From Methylorubrum populi (GTDB lineage: Bacteria > Pseudomonadota > Alphaproteobacteria > Rhizobiales > Beijerinckiaceae), in assembly GCA_036946625.1 (NCBI GenBank), contig JAQIIU010000003.1:1873001-1937000 (forward strand): a DNA stretch of 64,000 nucleotides. Reading direction: 5' to 3'. Positions 43,366-52,084 of this stretch are shown one piece after another; position 1 is the first letter of the stretch, and each line of letters begins with the position of its first letter. The notes beneath the pieces are model-generated. The model made no database searches. It was given only the letters and a program-made list of their open reading frames with translations, and was not told the origin of the DNA. Position numbers and translations under genes: made by a program.

Positions 43366-44528
43366 CGCGTGACGGTGTAGATGGAGGCGCCGGCGCCGAT
43401 CGGGGCGGCCACGGTCGAGAACACGCCGAGCACCTTGCCGAGTTCGGCGAACGGCGAGCTCGACACGTAGACGAGGTCGCGGTTGCGCATGCGGAAGCTC
43501 TGGGTCAGGAACAGCCCCTGCGCGTCGCGCAGGTTGACCCGGTAGACCACCGGCACCTGGGGCGCGGCCAGCAGCGGCGAGTTCGGGCGCAGCCGCCGCA
43601 CCACCGCCGACGGCTCGTAGCGGAAGAGGAACACGCCGGCCGGATCGGCCTGGGTCTCGCGCAGGCCCGCGGCGCGGGCCAGCGCCTGCGACAGCGTCAG
43701 GCCGTCGGCGGAGAACGGCACCTCGGTGGTGCTGCCGAGCGCGCCCACCGACAGGAAGGTCTGCGGGTCGCGCACCAGCGTCAGCGTGTCGCTCGGCCGC
43801 ACGAAGATGTTCTCGCGCGGGTTGGCGACCACGGTGCTCATCGGCACCGTGACGGTGCGGTTGCCGCGCGAGAGCCGCACGAAGGTCTCGGCCACCGGCG
43901 TGCGCACGCCGCCGGCCAGCGCGATCACGTCGAGCAGGCGGTCGCCGCGGCCCGAGAGCGGCACGCGCATGCCCATGGCGCCTTCGCCGGTGACCGAGAC
44001 CGACTGCGAGACCGGCTTGGTGACGGAGACGAGCACCTGCGGCTGGATCGCCTTGCCGGCGAGGTCGGCCTCGATCAGCGCCTGGACGTCCTGGGTGCGG
44101 CGGCCGGCGACCTTGATGCGGCCGGCATAGGGCACGGAGATCGCGCCGTCCGGCCCGACCACCTGCTCGGGGATGAGGGCGGACTTGGAGCCGGCGGAGA
44201 AGCGGTCGGCCACCAGCGGGCCGGAGAACAGGCCGCCGGAACCGGCCTCCCAGACCTGCACCGCCACGTAATCGCCGACGCCGATCACGGGTTCGAGCGC
44301 CGGGCGGTTGTCGCCGAAGGTGACGAGGAGGCTGTCGAGGGGGCGGGTGCGCAGGGACTCGACGATGGCGGGGGTGACGTCGATGATCTCGTAGCGCGCG
44401 AACAGGCCCTCGGCGGTGGCGACGTCGGCCCCGCTCTCGATCGCCGAGGTGGTCGGGCCCGAAGCCGGCAGGATCGAGCACCCCGACACCGCCAGGGCGG
44501 TGAGGAGGACGGTGGCAAGAGCGCGCAT
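43362..44528 (-). CDS. Polysaccharide export lipoprotein (Wza/KpsD family)
   Basis: 388 aa. The signal peptide ends in the lipobox AVSGC (Cys about residue 17). An N-terminal poly_export domain (VIGVGDYVAVQVWEA, VGPDGAISVPYAGRIKVAGRRTQDVQALIEADL) is followed by SLBB-like repeats (VSVTGEGAMGMRVPLSG, LDVIALAGGVRTP). It would form the outer-membrane channel for capsule or exopolysaccharide. No copolymerase or polymerase genes are adjacent. The gene is translationally coupled to hpnG. Confidence 0.88.
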   Translation of the reverse strand: MRALATVLLTALAVSGCSILPASGPTTSAIESGADVATAEGLFARYEIIDVTPAIVESLRTRPLDSLLVTFGDNRPALEPVIGVGDYVAVQVWEAGSGGLFSGPLVADRFSAGSKSALIPEQVVGPDGAISVPYAGRIKVAGRRTQDVQALIEADLAGKAIQPQVLVSVTKPVSQSVSVTGEGAMGMRVPLSGRGDRLLDVIALAGGVRTPVAETFVRLSRGNRTVTVPMSTVVANPRENIFVRPSDTLTLVRDPQTFLSVGALGSTTEVPFSADGLTLSQALARAAGLRETQADPAGVFLFRYEPSAVVRRLRPNSPLLAAPQVPVVYRVNLRDAQGLFLTQSFRMRNRDLVYVSSSPFAELGKVLGVFSTVAAPIGAGASIYTVTR

Positions 44529-44804
44529 TCAGATCGCCTGACGGTTTTCCTCATGGGGTGGGTAGCCCAAACCGGCCAAGCTGTCCGTGGCGAGGCCGCC
44601 ACACCGGGCCGGGGAGCACGCAACCGGCGGTCCTTTCCCCGAAGCCCACACCTGTCCCGTTTCTTCCGCTCGGCGACGCGAGGCCGCGGAGGGAGGATGG
44701 TCCCGCCGCCAAGGTCCGCTACCTGAAGCGGTCGGACCCGGCGTCTTCCGCCCGCGAAGGGGCAGGGCGGTCGGAGCATGGGAAAACAGCTTTCAGGGAG
44801 CCGG

Positions 44805-45347
44805 ATGAACGTGCCGCGATCCTCCGCCCCGACCGTCCTCGTCGTGATGGGCGTCTCGGGCTCCGGCAAGAGCACGGTGGCCGCGCTGCTGGCCGAGCGG
44901 CTCGGCTGGCGCTTCGCCGACGGCGACGACTTCCATTCGCCCGAGGGCGTCGCCCGGATGCGGGAGGGACATCCGCTCGACGACGCGGCGCGCATGCCGT
45001 GGCTCGGACGGATCCGGGCGTGGATCGATGCCCGTCTCGCGGCCGGCGAGAACGCGGTCGTCGCCTGCTCGGCGCTCAAGCGCGCCTACCGCCGGGCGCT
45101 GACCGGGGACCGCGCGCCGGTGCGGATCGTCTTCCTGGAGGGGAGCCGGGACGTCATCCAGGGCCGGGTCCGGGCCCGGCACGGCCACTTCATGCCGGCC
45201 TCGCTCCTGGACAGCCAGTTCGCCGCCCTCGAACCGCCGGGGCCGGAGGAAGACCCGATCACCGTCGGCATCGAGGATGGACCCGACGCCATCGTCGCGG
45301 CCGTCGCCACCCGGCTCGGCCTGCCTCCGGGCGACCTCTGCGGATAG
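44805..45347 (+). CDS. gntK: Gluconokinase (GntK family)
   Basis: 180 aa from the ATG at 44805 (GGGAG 7 bp upstream); an in-frame ATG at 44778 is less well placed. Walker A is MGVSGSGKSTVAALLA. The gluconate-kinase regions DGDDFHSPEGVARMREGHPLDDAARMPWL and VACSALKRAYRRALTG follow, then GHFMPASLLDSQFAALEPP. It phosphorylates D-gluconate to 6-phosphogluconate. No 6-phosphogluconate dehydratase or transporter is adjacent. It is followed by a HAD phosphatase 9 bp later, so the two form an operon. Confidence 0.92.
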   Translation: MNVPRSSAPTVLVVMGVSGSGKSTVAALLAERLGWRFADGDDFHSPEGVARMREGHPLDDAARMPWLGRIRAWIDARLAAGENAVVACSALKRAYRRALTGDRAPVRIVFLEGSRDVIQGRVRARHGHFMPASLLDSQFAALEPPGPEEDPITVGIEDGPDAIVAAVATRLGLPPGDLCG

Positions 45348-45356
45348 GACCCCTTC

Positions 45357-46160
45357 ATGGACATCGCCCTCGTCGTCTCCGACGTCGACGGAACGCTCGT
45401 CACCGACGACAAGCAACTGACGCCGGCCGCGGTCGCGGCGGTGCGGCGGCTCGGGGACGCGGGGATCGGCTTCACCCTGGCCTCCAGCCGCCCGCCGGTC
45501 GGCCTGCGCCATCTGGCCGAAGCGCTCGGCCTGCGGCTGCCGATGGGCGCCTTCAACGGCAGCACCGTCTGCGGCCCCGACCTCGCGCCGATCTCGGAGC
45601 GGCTGATCCCGGAGGCGGTCGCCCGGGCGGCGGTGGCGCGGCTCGACGCGGCCGGCATCGACGTCTGGGTGTTCGCAGGGGGCGCCTGGAACCTGCGCGA
45701 CGGGCAGGCGCCCTATGCCGACCTCGAACGCCGCACCCTGCGGGCGGACCCCGTGGTGGTCTCCACCCTTGCGCCCCTGCTCGGACATGCGGCCAAGATC
45801 GTCGGGGTGAGCCGCGACCATGACGGGCTGGCGCGGCTGGAGGAGGCCCTCGCGGCCGAACTGAACGGCCAAGCCGCCGTGCACCGCTCGCAGCCCTACT
45901 ATCTCGACGTGACGCCGCCCGGCATCGACAAGGGCAGCTTCGTCGCCGATCTCGGCCGGCGCCTCGGCATCGGGCGGGCGCGCATCGCCACGCTCGGCGA
46001 TGCGGCCAACGACATCGCCCTGTTCCGCGAGAGCGGTCTCTCGATCGCCATGGGCAACGCCGCCCCCGCCGTCCGGCGGGCGGCCTCGGCCGTCACCGCG
46101 AGCAACGCGGAGGACGGTTTCGCCCGCGCGATCGACCGGTTCGTGCTCGGGGACACCTGA
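45357..46160 (+). CDS. HAD-superfamily phosphatase, Cof/YbiV type
   Basis: 267 aa. HAD motif I is VSDVDGTLVT (nucleophile and acid Asp), motif II is TLASSRPP (Ser/Thr), motif III is the Lys in the IDKGSFVADLG region, and motif IV is TLGDAANDIALF. The Cof-type C2 cap lies between them (residues ~85-190). It dephosphorylates small sugar phosphates or cofactors; the substrate is unknown. It follows gntK by 9 bp, suggesting a link to sugar-phosphate turnover. Confidence 0.88.
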   Translation: MDIALVVSDVDGTLVTDDKQLTPAAVAAVRRLGDAGIGFTLASSRPPVGLRHLAEALGLRLPMGAFNGSTVCGPDLAPISERLIPEAVARAAVARLDAAGIDVWVFAGGAWNLRDGQAPYADLERRTLRADPVVVSTLAPLLGHAAKIVGVSRDHDGLARLEEALAAELNGQAAVHRSQPYYLDVTPPGIDKGSFVADLGRRLGIGRARIATLGDAANDIALFRESGLSIAMGNAAPAVRRAASAVTASNAEDGFARAIDRFVLGDT

Positions 46161-46407
46161 GGCCGGCCGCCGCCGCGAGGGAAGGGGACTGTGCCCATCG
46201 TGCGACAGGGCCGGCGCCGCGAGCCCCGGCATCCGCAGGGATTTGGCCCGGCTCCACGTTCCCGCCTCATTTGGCACCGACGCAAGGCGGACAAACTGAG
46301 CCGTAACGAGTGATGCCCGTGAGGCTCCCGCGGCGGACGCCCCCGTTCGGGGGCGGTCTGCCGATCGACGGGAGGCTCGCGAGACACCCAAAACGACCGG
46401 GTCTCCC

Positions 46408-47334
46408 ATGCGATTTCTCCTCGCCGTCCTGCTTGCCGCCGCCGTTCCGGCGACGGCCCTCGCCCAGGAGGCGGCGCAGGAGGCGGCGCGGGACAACATC
46501 GATGCGCTGATCGCCGAGCAGGCCCGGGCCAACAAGGTGCCGGAAGCCTTCGTCCACCGGGTGGTCAAGCGGGAGAGCAACTACAACGCCCGCGCCAAGG
46601 GCGGCTCGGCGCTCGGCCTGATGCAGATCAAGCACGCCACCGCCCGCGGCCTCGGCTATACCGGCGACGCGGCCGGGCTCTACGACCCCGCGACCAACCT
46701 GAAATACGGCATCGCCTATCTCGCCGGCGCCTACCGCGCCGCCAGGGGCGATCTGGAACAGGCCTACCGCTACTACAATCGCGGCTACTACTACGCCGCC
46801 AAGCGCCTCGGCATCGACGCCACGCCGCCCGACGACGAGAGCGCGACGACCATCGCCGCGGCGGCGCAACCGGCCACCGCCAACGCGTCCGCCCAATCGG
46901 CCAACGGCTTCGACGGCCTGTTCGCCCGGCGCGGCGGCGCTCCGACCGCCGGCACGCAGGCGCTGGCCTACGCCGCGCCGGGCCCGGCCCCGACCGACGC
47001 CGTGGAAGTGCCCCTGCCGCCGCGCCGGCCCAGCGCGCTCTCCGGCACCGAAACGGTGCAGGTCGCGAGCCTTCAGCCGTCCGCCCCGGCCGCGGCGACG
47101 CTCCCGGCACAGCCGGCCCAGGCCCAGCAACCCCCGCGACAGACCGTTCCCCAGGCGACCGCGCAAGGCGCCGTGCAAGGCGCCGTGACGGACACCGTCG
47201 AGGTGCCGCTGCCGCCGCGCCGCCCCTCCGAGACCGTGCTCGCGGCCATCGCCCGGCCACCCGTCGCCGTGGCCCGCAAGACCGCCGAGCCCGCCCCGAT
47301 TCTGGAGGCTTCGGCCGCCCCCGGCACGCCGTAA
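46408..47334 (+). CDS. Soluble lytic murein transglycosylase-like protein
   Basis: 308 aa with a signal peptide (LLAVLLAAAVPATALAQ). The SLT domain (about 35-145) has catalytic Glu56 in VVKRESNYN, then GGSALGLMQIKHATARGLGY and the AYLAGAYRAARGDLEQAYRYYNRG region. It cleaves peptidoglycan glycan strands with anhydro-muramic ends in the periplasm. The C-terminal half is Ala/Pro-rich and contains the phrase VEVPLPPRRPS twice (near residues 195 and 271), a likely wall- or partner-binding linker. It stands alone, with a strong repeat region after it. Confidence 0.88.
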   Translation: MRFLLAVLLAAAVPATALAQEAAQEAARDNIDALIAEQARANKVPEAFVHRVVKRESNYNARAKGGSALGLMQIKHATARGLGYTGDAAGLYDPATNLKYGIAYLAGAYRAARGDLEQAYRYYNRGYYYAAKRLGIDATPPDDESATTIAAAAQPATANASAQSANGFDGLFARRGGAPTAGTQALAYAAPGPAPTDAVEVPLPPRRPSALSGTETVQVASLQPSAPAAATLPAQPAQAQQPPRQTVPQATAQGAVQGAVTDTVEVPLPPRRPSETVLAAIARPPVAVARKTAEPAPILEASAAPGTP

Positions 47335-47455
47335 GACCTTTCCCTGTTCAGAGCCGGCGGGCAGACCCGGATTCTTGTGCCGGCCCCCGCTTCGGCGGTG
47401 GGCATCAGAGCAATCGCTTGAAGCGGTCGCTCTGCGTTTTTTGTAATACGCCATC

Positions 47456-47611
47456 CGGTTGATGAGTTCGGCCTGTCCTGCGTCATCGCGAGGCGAAGCC
47501 GTGGCGATCCAGGGCGCGCCCTTTCCGGACCTGTCGCGCCCTGGATCGCTTCGCGGCCGCTCGCGATGACGGAGGGTGGCCGAACCCGAAGCAATCAAGC
47601 GGAAACGGTAT
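47456..47611. repeat. 156-bp MITE-like dispersed repeat, copy 3 (inverted)
   Basis: The reverse complement of copies 1 and 2: it begins ATACGCCATCCGGTTGAT and ends CGGAAACGGTAT. Its interior palindrome is slightly shorter and diverged. Confidence 0.88.
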
Positions 47612-47613
47612 AA

Positions 47614-47756
47614 GCCTCAGACGCTGGCGCCCGCGTCCGCGGGCTCAGGCTTTCGCTCCGCTCGACGCTTTTCAGGCCTTCCGTCCTGAAAAGCCCGCTC
47701 CGCGCGGCGCTCTTGGTCGTGTCCCTTGGCACCACGAAACCGCTCACGCGGCTTCG
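47614..47756. repeat. Second copy of the 8744-type dispersed repeat (inverted)
   Basis: On the minus strand it carries GCGTGAGCGGTTTCG, the GAGCGCCGCGCGGAG block, and GCGAAAGCCTGAGCCCGCGG, in the same order as the copy at 8744-8876, with an ~40-bp insertion (a CTTTTCAGG / CCTGAAAAG palindrome). Confidence 0.7.
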
Positions 47757-47908
47757 CGCGATGGCCCTGCGGCGGGCACTCTAGCCAGTCGCCGTTCCTG
47801 CGGTTATACAGCCCGCCTCGAATCTCCGTCACTCAACGCGGTGCCATCGGCGATCCCCCGGTTCAGGGGATGGGCCTCGGGCGCCCTTTTTGCCTGAGGT
47901 ACACTCCC

Positions 47909-48097
47909 ATGGCCGTTCCGAAGCGAAAGACCTCCCCCTCCCGCCGCGGCATGCGCCGCTCCGCCGACGCCCTCAAGGCCCCGACCTATGTCGAGGACAA
48001 GGATTCGGGCGAACTGCGTCGCCCGCACCACATCGACCTGAAGACCGGCATGTACCGCGGTCGCCAGGTGCTGAAGGTGAAGTCCGCCGAGGCGTGA
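47909..48097 (+). CDS. rpmF: 50S ribosomal protein L32
   Basis: 62 aa, standard L32 length. It begins [18 protein letters not shown], the diagnostic N-terminus of the family, and continues [33 protein letters not shown]. The zinc-binding Cys residues are absent, so this is the C-minus form common in alphaproteobacteria. A GAGG ribosome-binding site precedes the ATG. The PlsX/FabH partners often near rpmF are missing here. Confidence 0.97.
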
Positions 48098-48139
48098 TCG
48101 CCGGCCGCCACCGGCCGTTTCGATGATCAAGCCCGGTGG

Positions 48140-48391
48140 TCAGGCTCGTTTTCCGAAGGCCGCGGCCCGTGCGTAGAGCGCGGCCGCGGCCTTCGTGCGT
48201 TCGGAGCGCGCGGGACGCAGGGCCGGGTCGGCGCCGACGATCAACTGGGTGAGGAAGCCGGCCATCGGGCGGCGCCCCTGGACACGCCGGCCGGCGCCGG
48301 AAGCCGACACAGGCACGAGGTCGCGCGCAGGCGCAACCGAATCGGCGGGGCGGCCCGGCTCGGCACAATCCGTCTCGGAACGATCCACCAT
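48140..48391 (-). CDS. Small conserved-looking protein, 83 aa, unknown
   Basis: From the ATG at 48391 (GAGG 8 bp upstream on the minus strand). The N-terminal half is variable and polar. The C-terminal half (FLTQLIVGADPALRPARSERTKAAAALYARAAAF) looks like the conserved core of small alphaproteobacterial proteins of unknown function. An upstream in-frame start at 48418 exists. It is convergent with rpmF. Confidence 0.55.
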   Translation of the reverse strand: MVDRSETDCAEPGRPADSVAPARDLVPVSASGAGRRVQGRRPMAGFLTQLIVGADPALRPARSERTKAAAALYARAAAFGKRA

Positions 48392-48758
48392 GCCACGCGC
48401 CTCCGGCCTCGCACGCATTCTCGTGCAAGGCCGGGGCCGACGTTAACCGGATCTCAACGATCCGTCTCGCGCCGTCCGGCAGGGCCATCGCCCGGACGCG
48501 ACCGCCTTGAAGTCCGCCGCGCTCTTCGCGCGCGGAATACAGCGCAGGAGCGGGACCATCGTCAATGCTGCGAACCCGGACGAAGGGGCGCGCCGGAGGC
48601 GTGCAATCCCCGACCGGTCTCGACGCCATGCTTCGGCGACGCATCGCGGGTGGATGTCCGGGTTCCGCTGCGCGGCCCCGAAATGAGGGCGGCGATGGAT
48701 CGGTGAGGGTCCGCAAGCGCCTTGAACCCGAGTTCGCAGCCTCGGGACCGCCGTGGCG
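48392..48758. other. Gene-free stretch between the small ORF and phaR
   Basis: 367 bp with no credible coding frame and no recognised repeat or RNA gene. It should contain the promoter for the 83-aa gene and the phaR 3' end. Confidence 0.6.
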
Positions 48759-49355
48759 CTACTTGCGCGCCAGCGATTCCAGGCGGGCCTGCATCTCCGC
48801 CATCTGCTTCTTCAGCTCGTCGAGGTCGCCCGAACCCGCGGCAGGGGCGGGCGGCGCGGCGGGAGCCGGGCTCGACGGCGGGGCGGGGGGACCGAAGCCG
48901 CCGGTGAACATCTTCATCGCGTCGCCGAAGAAGGTCATGTTGGCCCGCACCTGCTCCTGCAGCGCCTGCTGGAAGGCGGAAGGGCCGAAGCTCTGGGCGA
49001 GCTTCTCGCGAAGACCGTCCTGATCCCTGGCGAAGTTCGCCATGGAGAATTCGAGGAAGCTCGGCACCATCGTGCGCATGCTGTCGCCGTAGAAGCGGAT
49101 CAACTGGCGCAGGAAGGCCACCGGCAGGAGATTGTCCTCGCCGGCCTTGTTCTCCTGCTCGAAGATGATCTGCGTCAGGACCGAGCGGGTGATGTCGTCG
49201 CCCGAGCGCGCATCGTAGACGATGAAGTCCTCGCCGTTCTGCACCATCGTCGCGAGGTCTTCGAGCGTGACGTAGGTGGATGTGCCGGTGTGATAGAGCC
49301 GGCGATTGGCGTATTTCTTGATGACGGTCTGATGCGCCCTGCCGTTCTCGGCCAT
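48759..49355 (-). CDS. phaR: PHA synthesis repressor PhaR
   Basis: 198 aa from the ATG at 49355 (GGAGG upstream). The N-terminal PHB_acc_N DNA-binding domain is clear: VIKKYANRRLYHTGTSTYVTLEDLATMVQNGEDFIVYDA, then ITRSVLTQIIFEQE. A PHA-accumulation domain (FLRQLIRFYGDSMRTMVPSFLEFSM) follows. The C-terminus is Pro/Ala-rich and ends in a short coiled coil (DLDELKKQMAEMQARLESLARK). PhaR binds both PHB and phasin/PHA promoters and is released as polymer accumulates. It is divergent from phaA, which it probably controls. Confidence 0.94.
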   Translation of the reverse strand: MAENGRAHQTVIKKYANRRLYHTGTSTYVTLEDLATMVQNGEDFIVYDARSGDDITRSVLTQIIFEQENKAGEDNLLPVAFLRQLIRFYGDSMRTMVPSFLEFSMANFARDQDGLREKLAQSFGPSAFQQALQEQVRANMTFFGDAMKMFTGGFGPPAPPSSPAPAAPPAPAAGSGDLDELKKQMAEMQARLESLARK

Positions 49356-49747
49356 CTTTGCGACACCTCCCGCTTCGGTCATGAGTCCGCGCAAAGCCGA
49401 ACGCTCCGCCATGATCGGATGCCTGCCGAGCGTCTCTCACGAAACGCCCGCCGCGCCGCCGCGCCTCGCGTGAGCACGGTCGGCGAACGGGAGTTTCGTG
49501 AGGCGCTCTTACGCAAGCTTGGTCCTGTCATCGTTCGCAGCAACCTTAAGGCTTTCGCGACGCGGCGAAAACAGCAATTTCTCCCTGTCCCATAGAATCC
49601 GGCCGTGCCGAGGAGACGTTCCCGCCGGGTTGTCCGCAAGCACGCTTGACTTCGCCGGGCGTGCGCTCTTCATCCGGAGAACGGCAGGCCGCGCATCGGT
49701 CAATCCGGTCTACCAAAATCGCGCCGCCGAACGAGGAGAACGTCACG
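49356..49747. promoter_or_regulatory. phaR-phaA divergent intergenic region
   Basis: 392 bp between divergent starts. It holds a perfect 10-bp inverted repeat, CTCACGAAAC (49436-49445) and GTTTCGTGAG (49493-49502), that could be an operator. Both promoters must lie here. Control by PhaR is inferred from what the family does. Confidence 0.5.
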
Positions 49748-50932
49748 ATGGCAGCCAGCGAAGATATCGTCATTGTCGGGGCGGCCCGCACGCCGGTGGG
49801 CTCGTTCGCCGGCGCCTTCGGCGCCGTGCCCGCCCACGAACTCGGCGCCGTGGCGATCAAGGCCGCGCTGGAGCGCGCCGGCGTCTCCCCGGACGACGTG
49901 GACGAGGTGATCTTCGGCCAAGTGCTCACCGCCGCCGCCGGCCAGAACCCGGCCCGCCAAGCCGCCATCGCCGCCGGCATTCCGGAGAAGGCGACCGCCT
50001 GGGGCCTCAACCAGGTCTGCGGCTCGGGGCTTCGCACCGTCGCCGTCGGCATGCAGCAGATCGCCAACGGCGACGCCACCGTCATCGTCGCGGGCGGCCA
50101 GGAATCGATGTCGCTCGCGCCCCACGCGCAGTACCTGCGCGGCGGCCAGAAGATGGGCGACCTGAAGCTCGTCGACACGATGATCAAGGACGGCCTGTGG
50201 GACGCCTTCAACGGCTACCACATGGGCCAGACCGCCGAGAACGTCGCCCAGGCCTTCCAGCTCACCCGCGAGCAGCAGGACCAGTTCGCGGTCCGCTCGC
50301 AGAACAAGGCCGAGGCCGCCCGCAAGGAGGGCCGGTTCAAGGAGGAGATCGCCCCCGTCACGGTGAAGGGCCGGAAGGGCGACACGGTCGTCGACACCGA
50401 CGAGTACATCCGCGACGGCGCCACCGTCGAGGCGATGGCCAAGCTCAAGCCCGCCTTCGCCAAGGACGGCACCGTGACCGCCGCCAACGCGTCGGGTCTC
50501 AACGACGGCGCCGCGGCGATCGTGCTGATGTCGGCCTCGGAAGCCGAGCGCCGGGGCATCAAGCCGCTCGCCCGGATCGTCTCCTGGGCGACCGCGGGCG
50601 TCGACCCGAAGGTGATGGGCACCGGCCCGATCCCGGCCTCGCGCAAGGCCCTCGACAAGGCCGGCTGGAAGCCCGCCGACCTCGACCTGATCGAGGCCAA
50701 CGAGGCCTTCGCCGCCCAGGCGCTCGCCGTGAACAAGGACATGGGCTGGGACGACGAGAAGGTGAACGTCAACGGCGGCGCCATCGCCATCGGCCACCCG
50801 ATCGGTGCCTCCGGCGCCCGCGTCCTCATCACCCTGCTGCACGAGTTGAAGCGACGCGACGCCAGACGAGGCCTCGCCACCCTCTGCATCGGCGGCGGCA
50901 TGGGCGTCGCCATGTGCATCGAGCGCATCTGA
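49748..50932 (+). CDS. phaA: Acetyl-CoA C-acetyltransferase (beta-ketothiolase)
   Basis: 394 aa, full thiolase length. The acylated Cys91 lies in NQVCGSGLR, with the ANEAFAAQ loop, the GHPIGASGAR histidine and the terminal LCIGGGMGVAM cysteine. It condenses two acetyl-CoA into acetoacetyl-CoA, first step of PHB synthesis; in methylotrophs the same enzyme also opens the ethylmalonyl-CoA pathway. The ATG has a GAGGAGAACG ribosome-binding site. phaB follows after ~260 bp. Confidence 0.95.
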   Translation: MAASEDIVIVGAARTPVGSFAGAFGAVPAHELGAVAIKAALERAGVSPDDVDEVIFGQVLTAAAGQNPARQAAIAAGIPEKATAWGLNQVCGSGLRTVAVGMQQIANGDATVIVAGGQESMSLAPHAQYLRGGQKMGDLKLVDTMIKDGLWDAFNGYHMGQTAENVAQAFQLTREQQDQFAVRSQNKAEAARKEGRFKEEIAPVTVKGRKGDTVVDTDEYIRDGATVEAMAKLKPAFAKDGTVTAANASGLNDGAAAIVLMSASEAERRGIKPLARIVSWATAGVDPKVMGTGPIPASRKALDKAGWKPADLDLIEANEAFAAQALAVNKDMGWDDEKVNVNGGAIAIGHPIGASGARVLITLLHELKRRDARRGLATLCIGGGMGVAMCIERI

Positions 50933-51191
50933 GCGATCGGCGCCGAGGGGAGGGCGCTCGACGCCCTTCCACCTCGGACCTCAAGCAGAATTTGACGAAA
51001 TGAGCTTGAGGGTTTGTGAAATTTAAATGCGATGCAGGCCCACGGACGCCCGACCACACAGGCGGGGATGATGGGCGGGTGCCCGCTTCAGCGAAAGCGG
51101 TGACAGGATCGTTGCCCTGTCGGCCGCACGCCTAGCGGGTATTTCGCGAACCGGCTTAACAAAAACCCGATACGGGAGCACGGAGGAAACC

Positions 51192-51920
51192 ATGGCTCAG
51201 GAACGCGTCGCCCTCGTCACGGGCGGAACGCGCGGCATCGGTGCCGCGATCTCGAAGCGCCTGAAGGACAAGGGCTACAAGGTCGCCGCCAACTACGGCG
51301 GCAACGACGAGGCCGCCAACGCCTTCAAGGCCGAGACCGGCATCCCGGTGTTCAAGTTCGACGTCGGCGATCTCGCGAGCTGCGAGGCCGGCATCAAGGC
51401 GATCGAGGCCGAGCTCGGGCCGGTCGACATCCTGGTGAACAACGCCGGCATCACCCGCGACGGCGCCTTCCACAAGATGACCTTCGAGAAGTGGCAGGCG
51501 GTGATCCGCACCAACCTCGATTCGATGTTCACCTGCACCCGGCCGCTGATCGAGGGCATGCGCTCGCGCAACTTCGGGCGCATCATCATCATCTCGTCGA
51601 TCAACGGCCAGAAGGGCCAGGCCGGCCAGACCAACTACTCGGCGGCCAAGGCCGGCGTGATCGGCTTCGCCAAGGCACTGGCGCAGGAGAGCGCCTCTAA
51701 GGGCGTCACCGTGAACGTGGTCGCCCCCGGCTACATCGCCACCGAGATGGTGATGGCCGTGGCCGAAGACATCCGCAACAAGATCATCTCCACGATCCCG
51801 ACCGGCCGCCTCGGCGAAGCCGACGAGATCGCCCACGCGGTCGAGTACCTCGCCAGCGACGAGGCCGGCTTCGTCAACGGCTCGACGCTCACCATCAACG
51901 GCGGCCAGCACTTCGTCTGA
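51192..51920 (+). CDS. phaB: Acetoacetyl-CoA reductase
   Basis: 242 aa short-chain dehydrogenase. The cofactor motif is TGGTRGIGAAI, the NNAG motif is at ~83-86, and the catalytic Ser/Tyr149/Lys153 are in ISSINGQ and YSAAKAG. The C-terminus (VNGSTLTINGGQHFV) is that of PhaB enzymes. It reduces acetoacetyl-CoA to (R)-3-hydroxybutyryl-CoA with NADPH. GGAGG lies 6 bp before the ATG. A strong hairpin follows. Confidence 0.94.
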   Translation: MAQERVALVTGGTRGIGAAISKRLKDKGYKVAANYGGNDEAANAFKAETGIPVFKFDVGDLASCEAGIKAIEAELGPVDILVNNAGITRDGAFHKMTFEKWQAVIRTNLDSMFTCTRPLIEGMRSRNFGRIIIISSINGQKGQAGQTNYSAAKAGVIGFAKALAQESASKGVTVNVVAPGYIATEMVMAVAEDIRNKIISTIPTGRLGEADEIAHAVEYLASDEAGFVNGSTLTINGGQHFV

Positions 51921-51944
51921 TCGCCAGCCTCGGCTCCCCCTTAT

Positions 51945-51981
51945 GAAGGTCGCCGGCCCGCTCGACGGGCCGGCGGCCTTC
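51945..51981 (+). terminator. Strong hairpin after phaB
   Basis: GAAGGTCGCCGGCCCG and CGGGCCGGCGGCCTTC pair (one G-U) around CTCGA, 24 bp after the stop. The following GCCGTTT has only a short T-run. Confidence 0.75.
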
Positions 51982-52084
51982 GCCGTTTCGCGACAAGTTC
52001 GCGGCAAGCGTGCTCGCCTGCCCGAAGAAAATACTTTATGGCCGCCTCCAACCCTCCCCGACACACGCGCTCGATGAACCGGCT

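Larger units (their letters stand above)
47335..47908. other. Intergenic region filled with repeats
   Basis: 574 bp between the transglycosylase and rpmF. It contains the reversed MITE-like element (47456-47611), the second dispersed repeat (47614-47756) and, near 47850-47895, a GATCCCCCGGTTCAGGGGAT hairpin followed by a T-run just before rpmF. No gene is seen. Confidence 0.75.

Noticed and set aside
45357..46160. Unusual HAD motif IV (GDAAND) as a lost active site
   Set aside because: The two metal-binding Asp residues and the Asn are present; the pattern is a normal variant of GDxxND.
36953..47756. Repeats considered as a CRISPR array
   Set aside because: Copies are kilobases apart, palindromic and of different lengths; there is no regular repeat-spacer spacing and no cas gene.
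48700..48760. Possible tRNA-like T-arm (GAACCCGAGTTCGC)
   Set aside because: No acceptor, D or anticodon arm could be folded around it.
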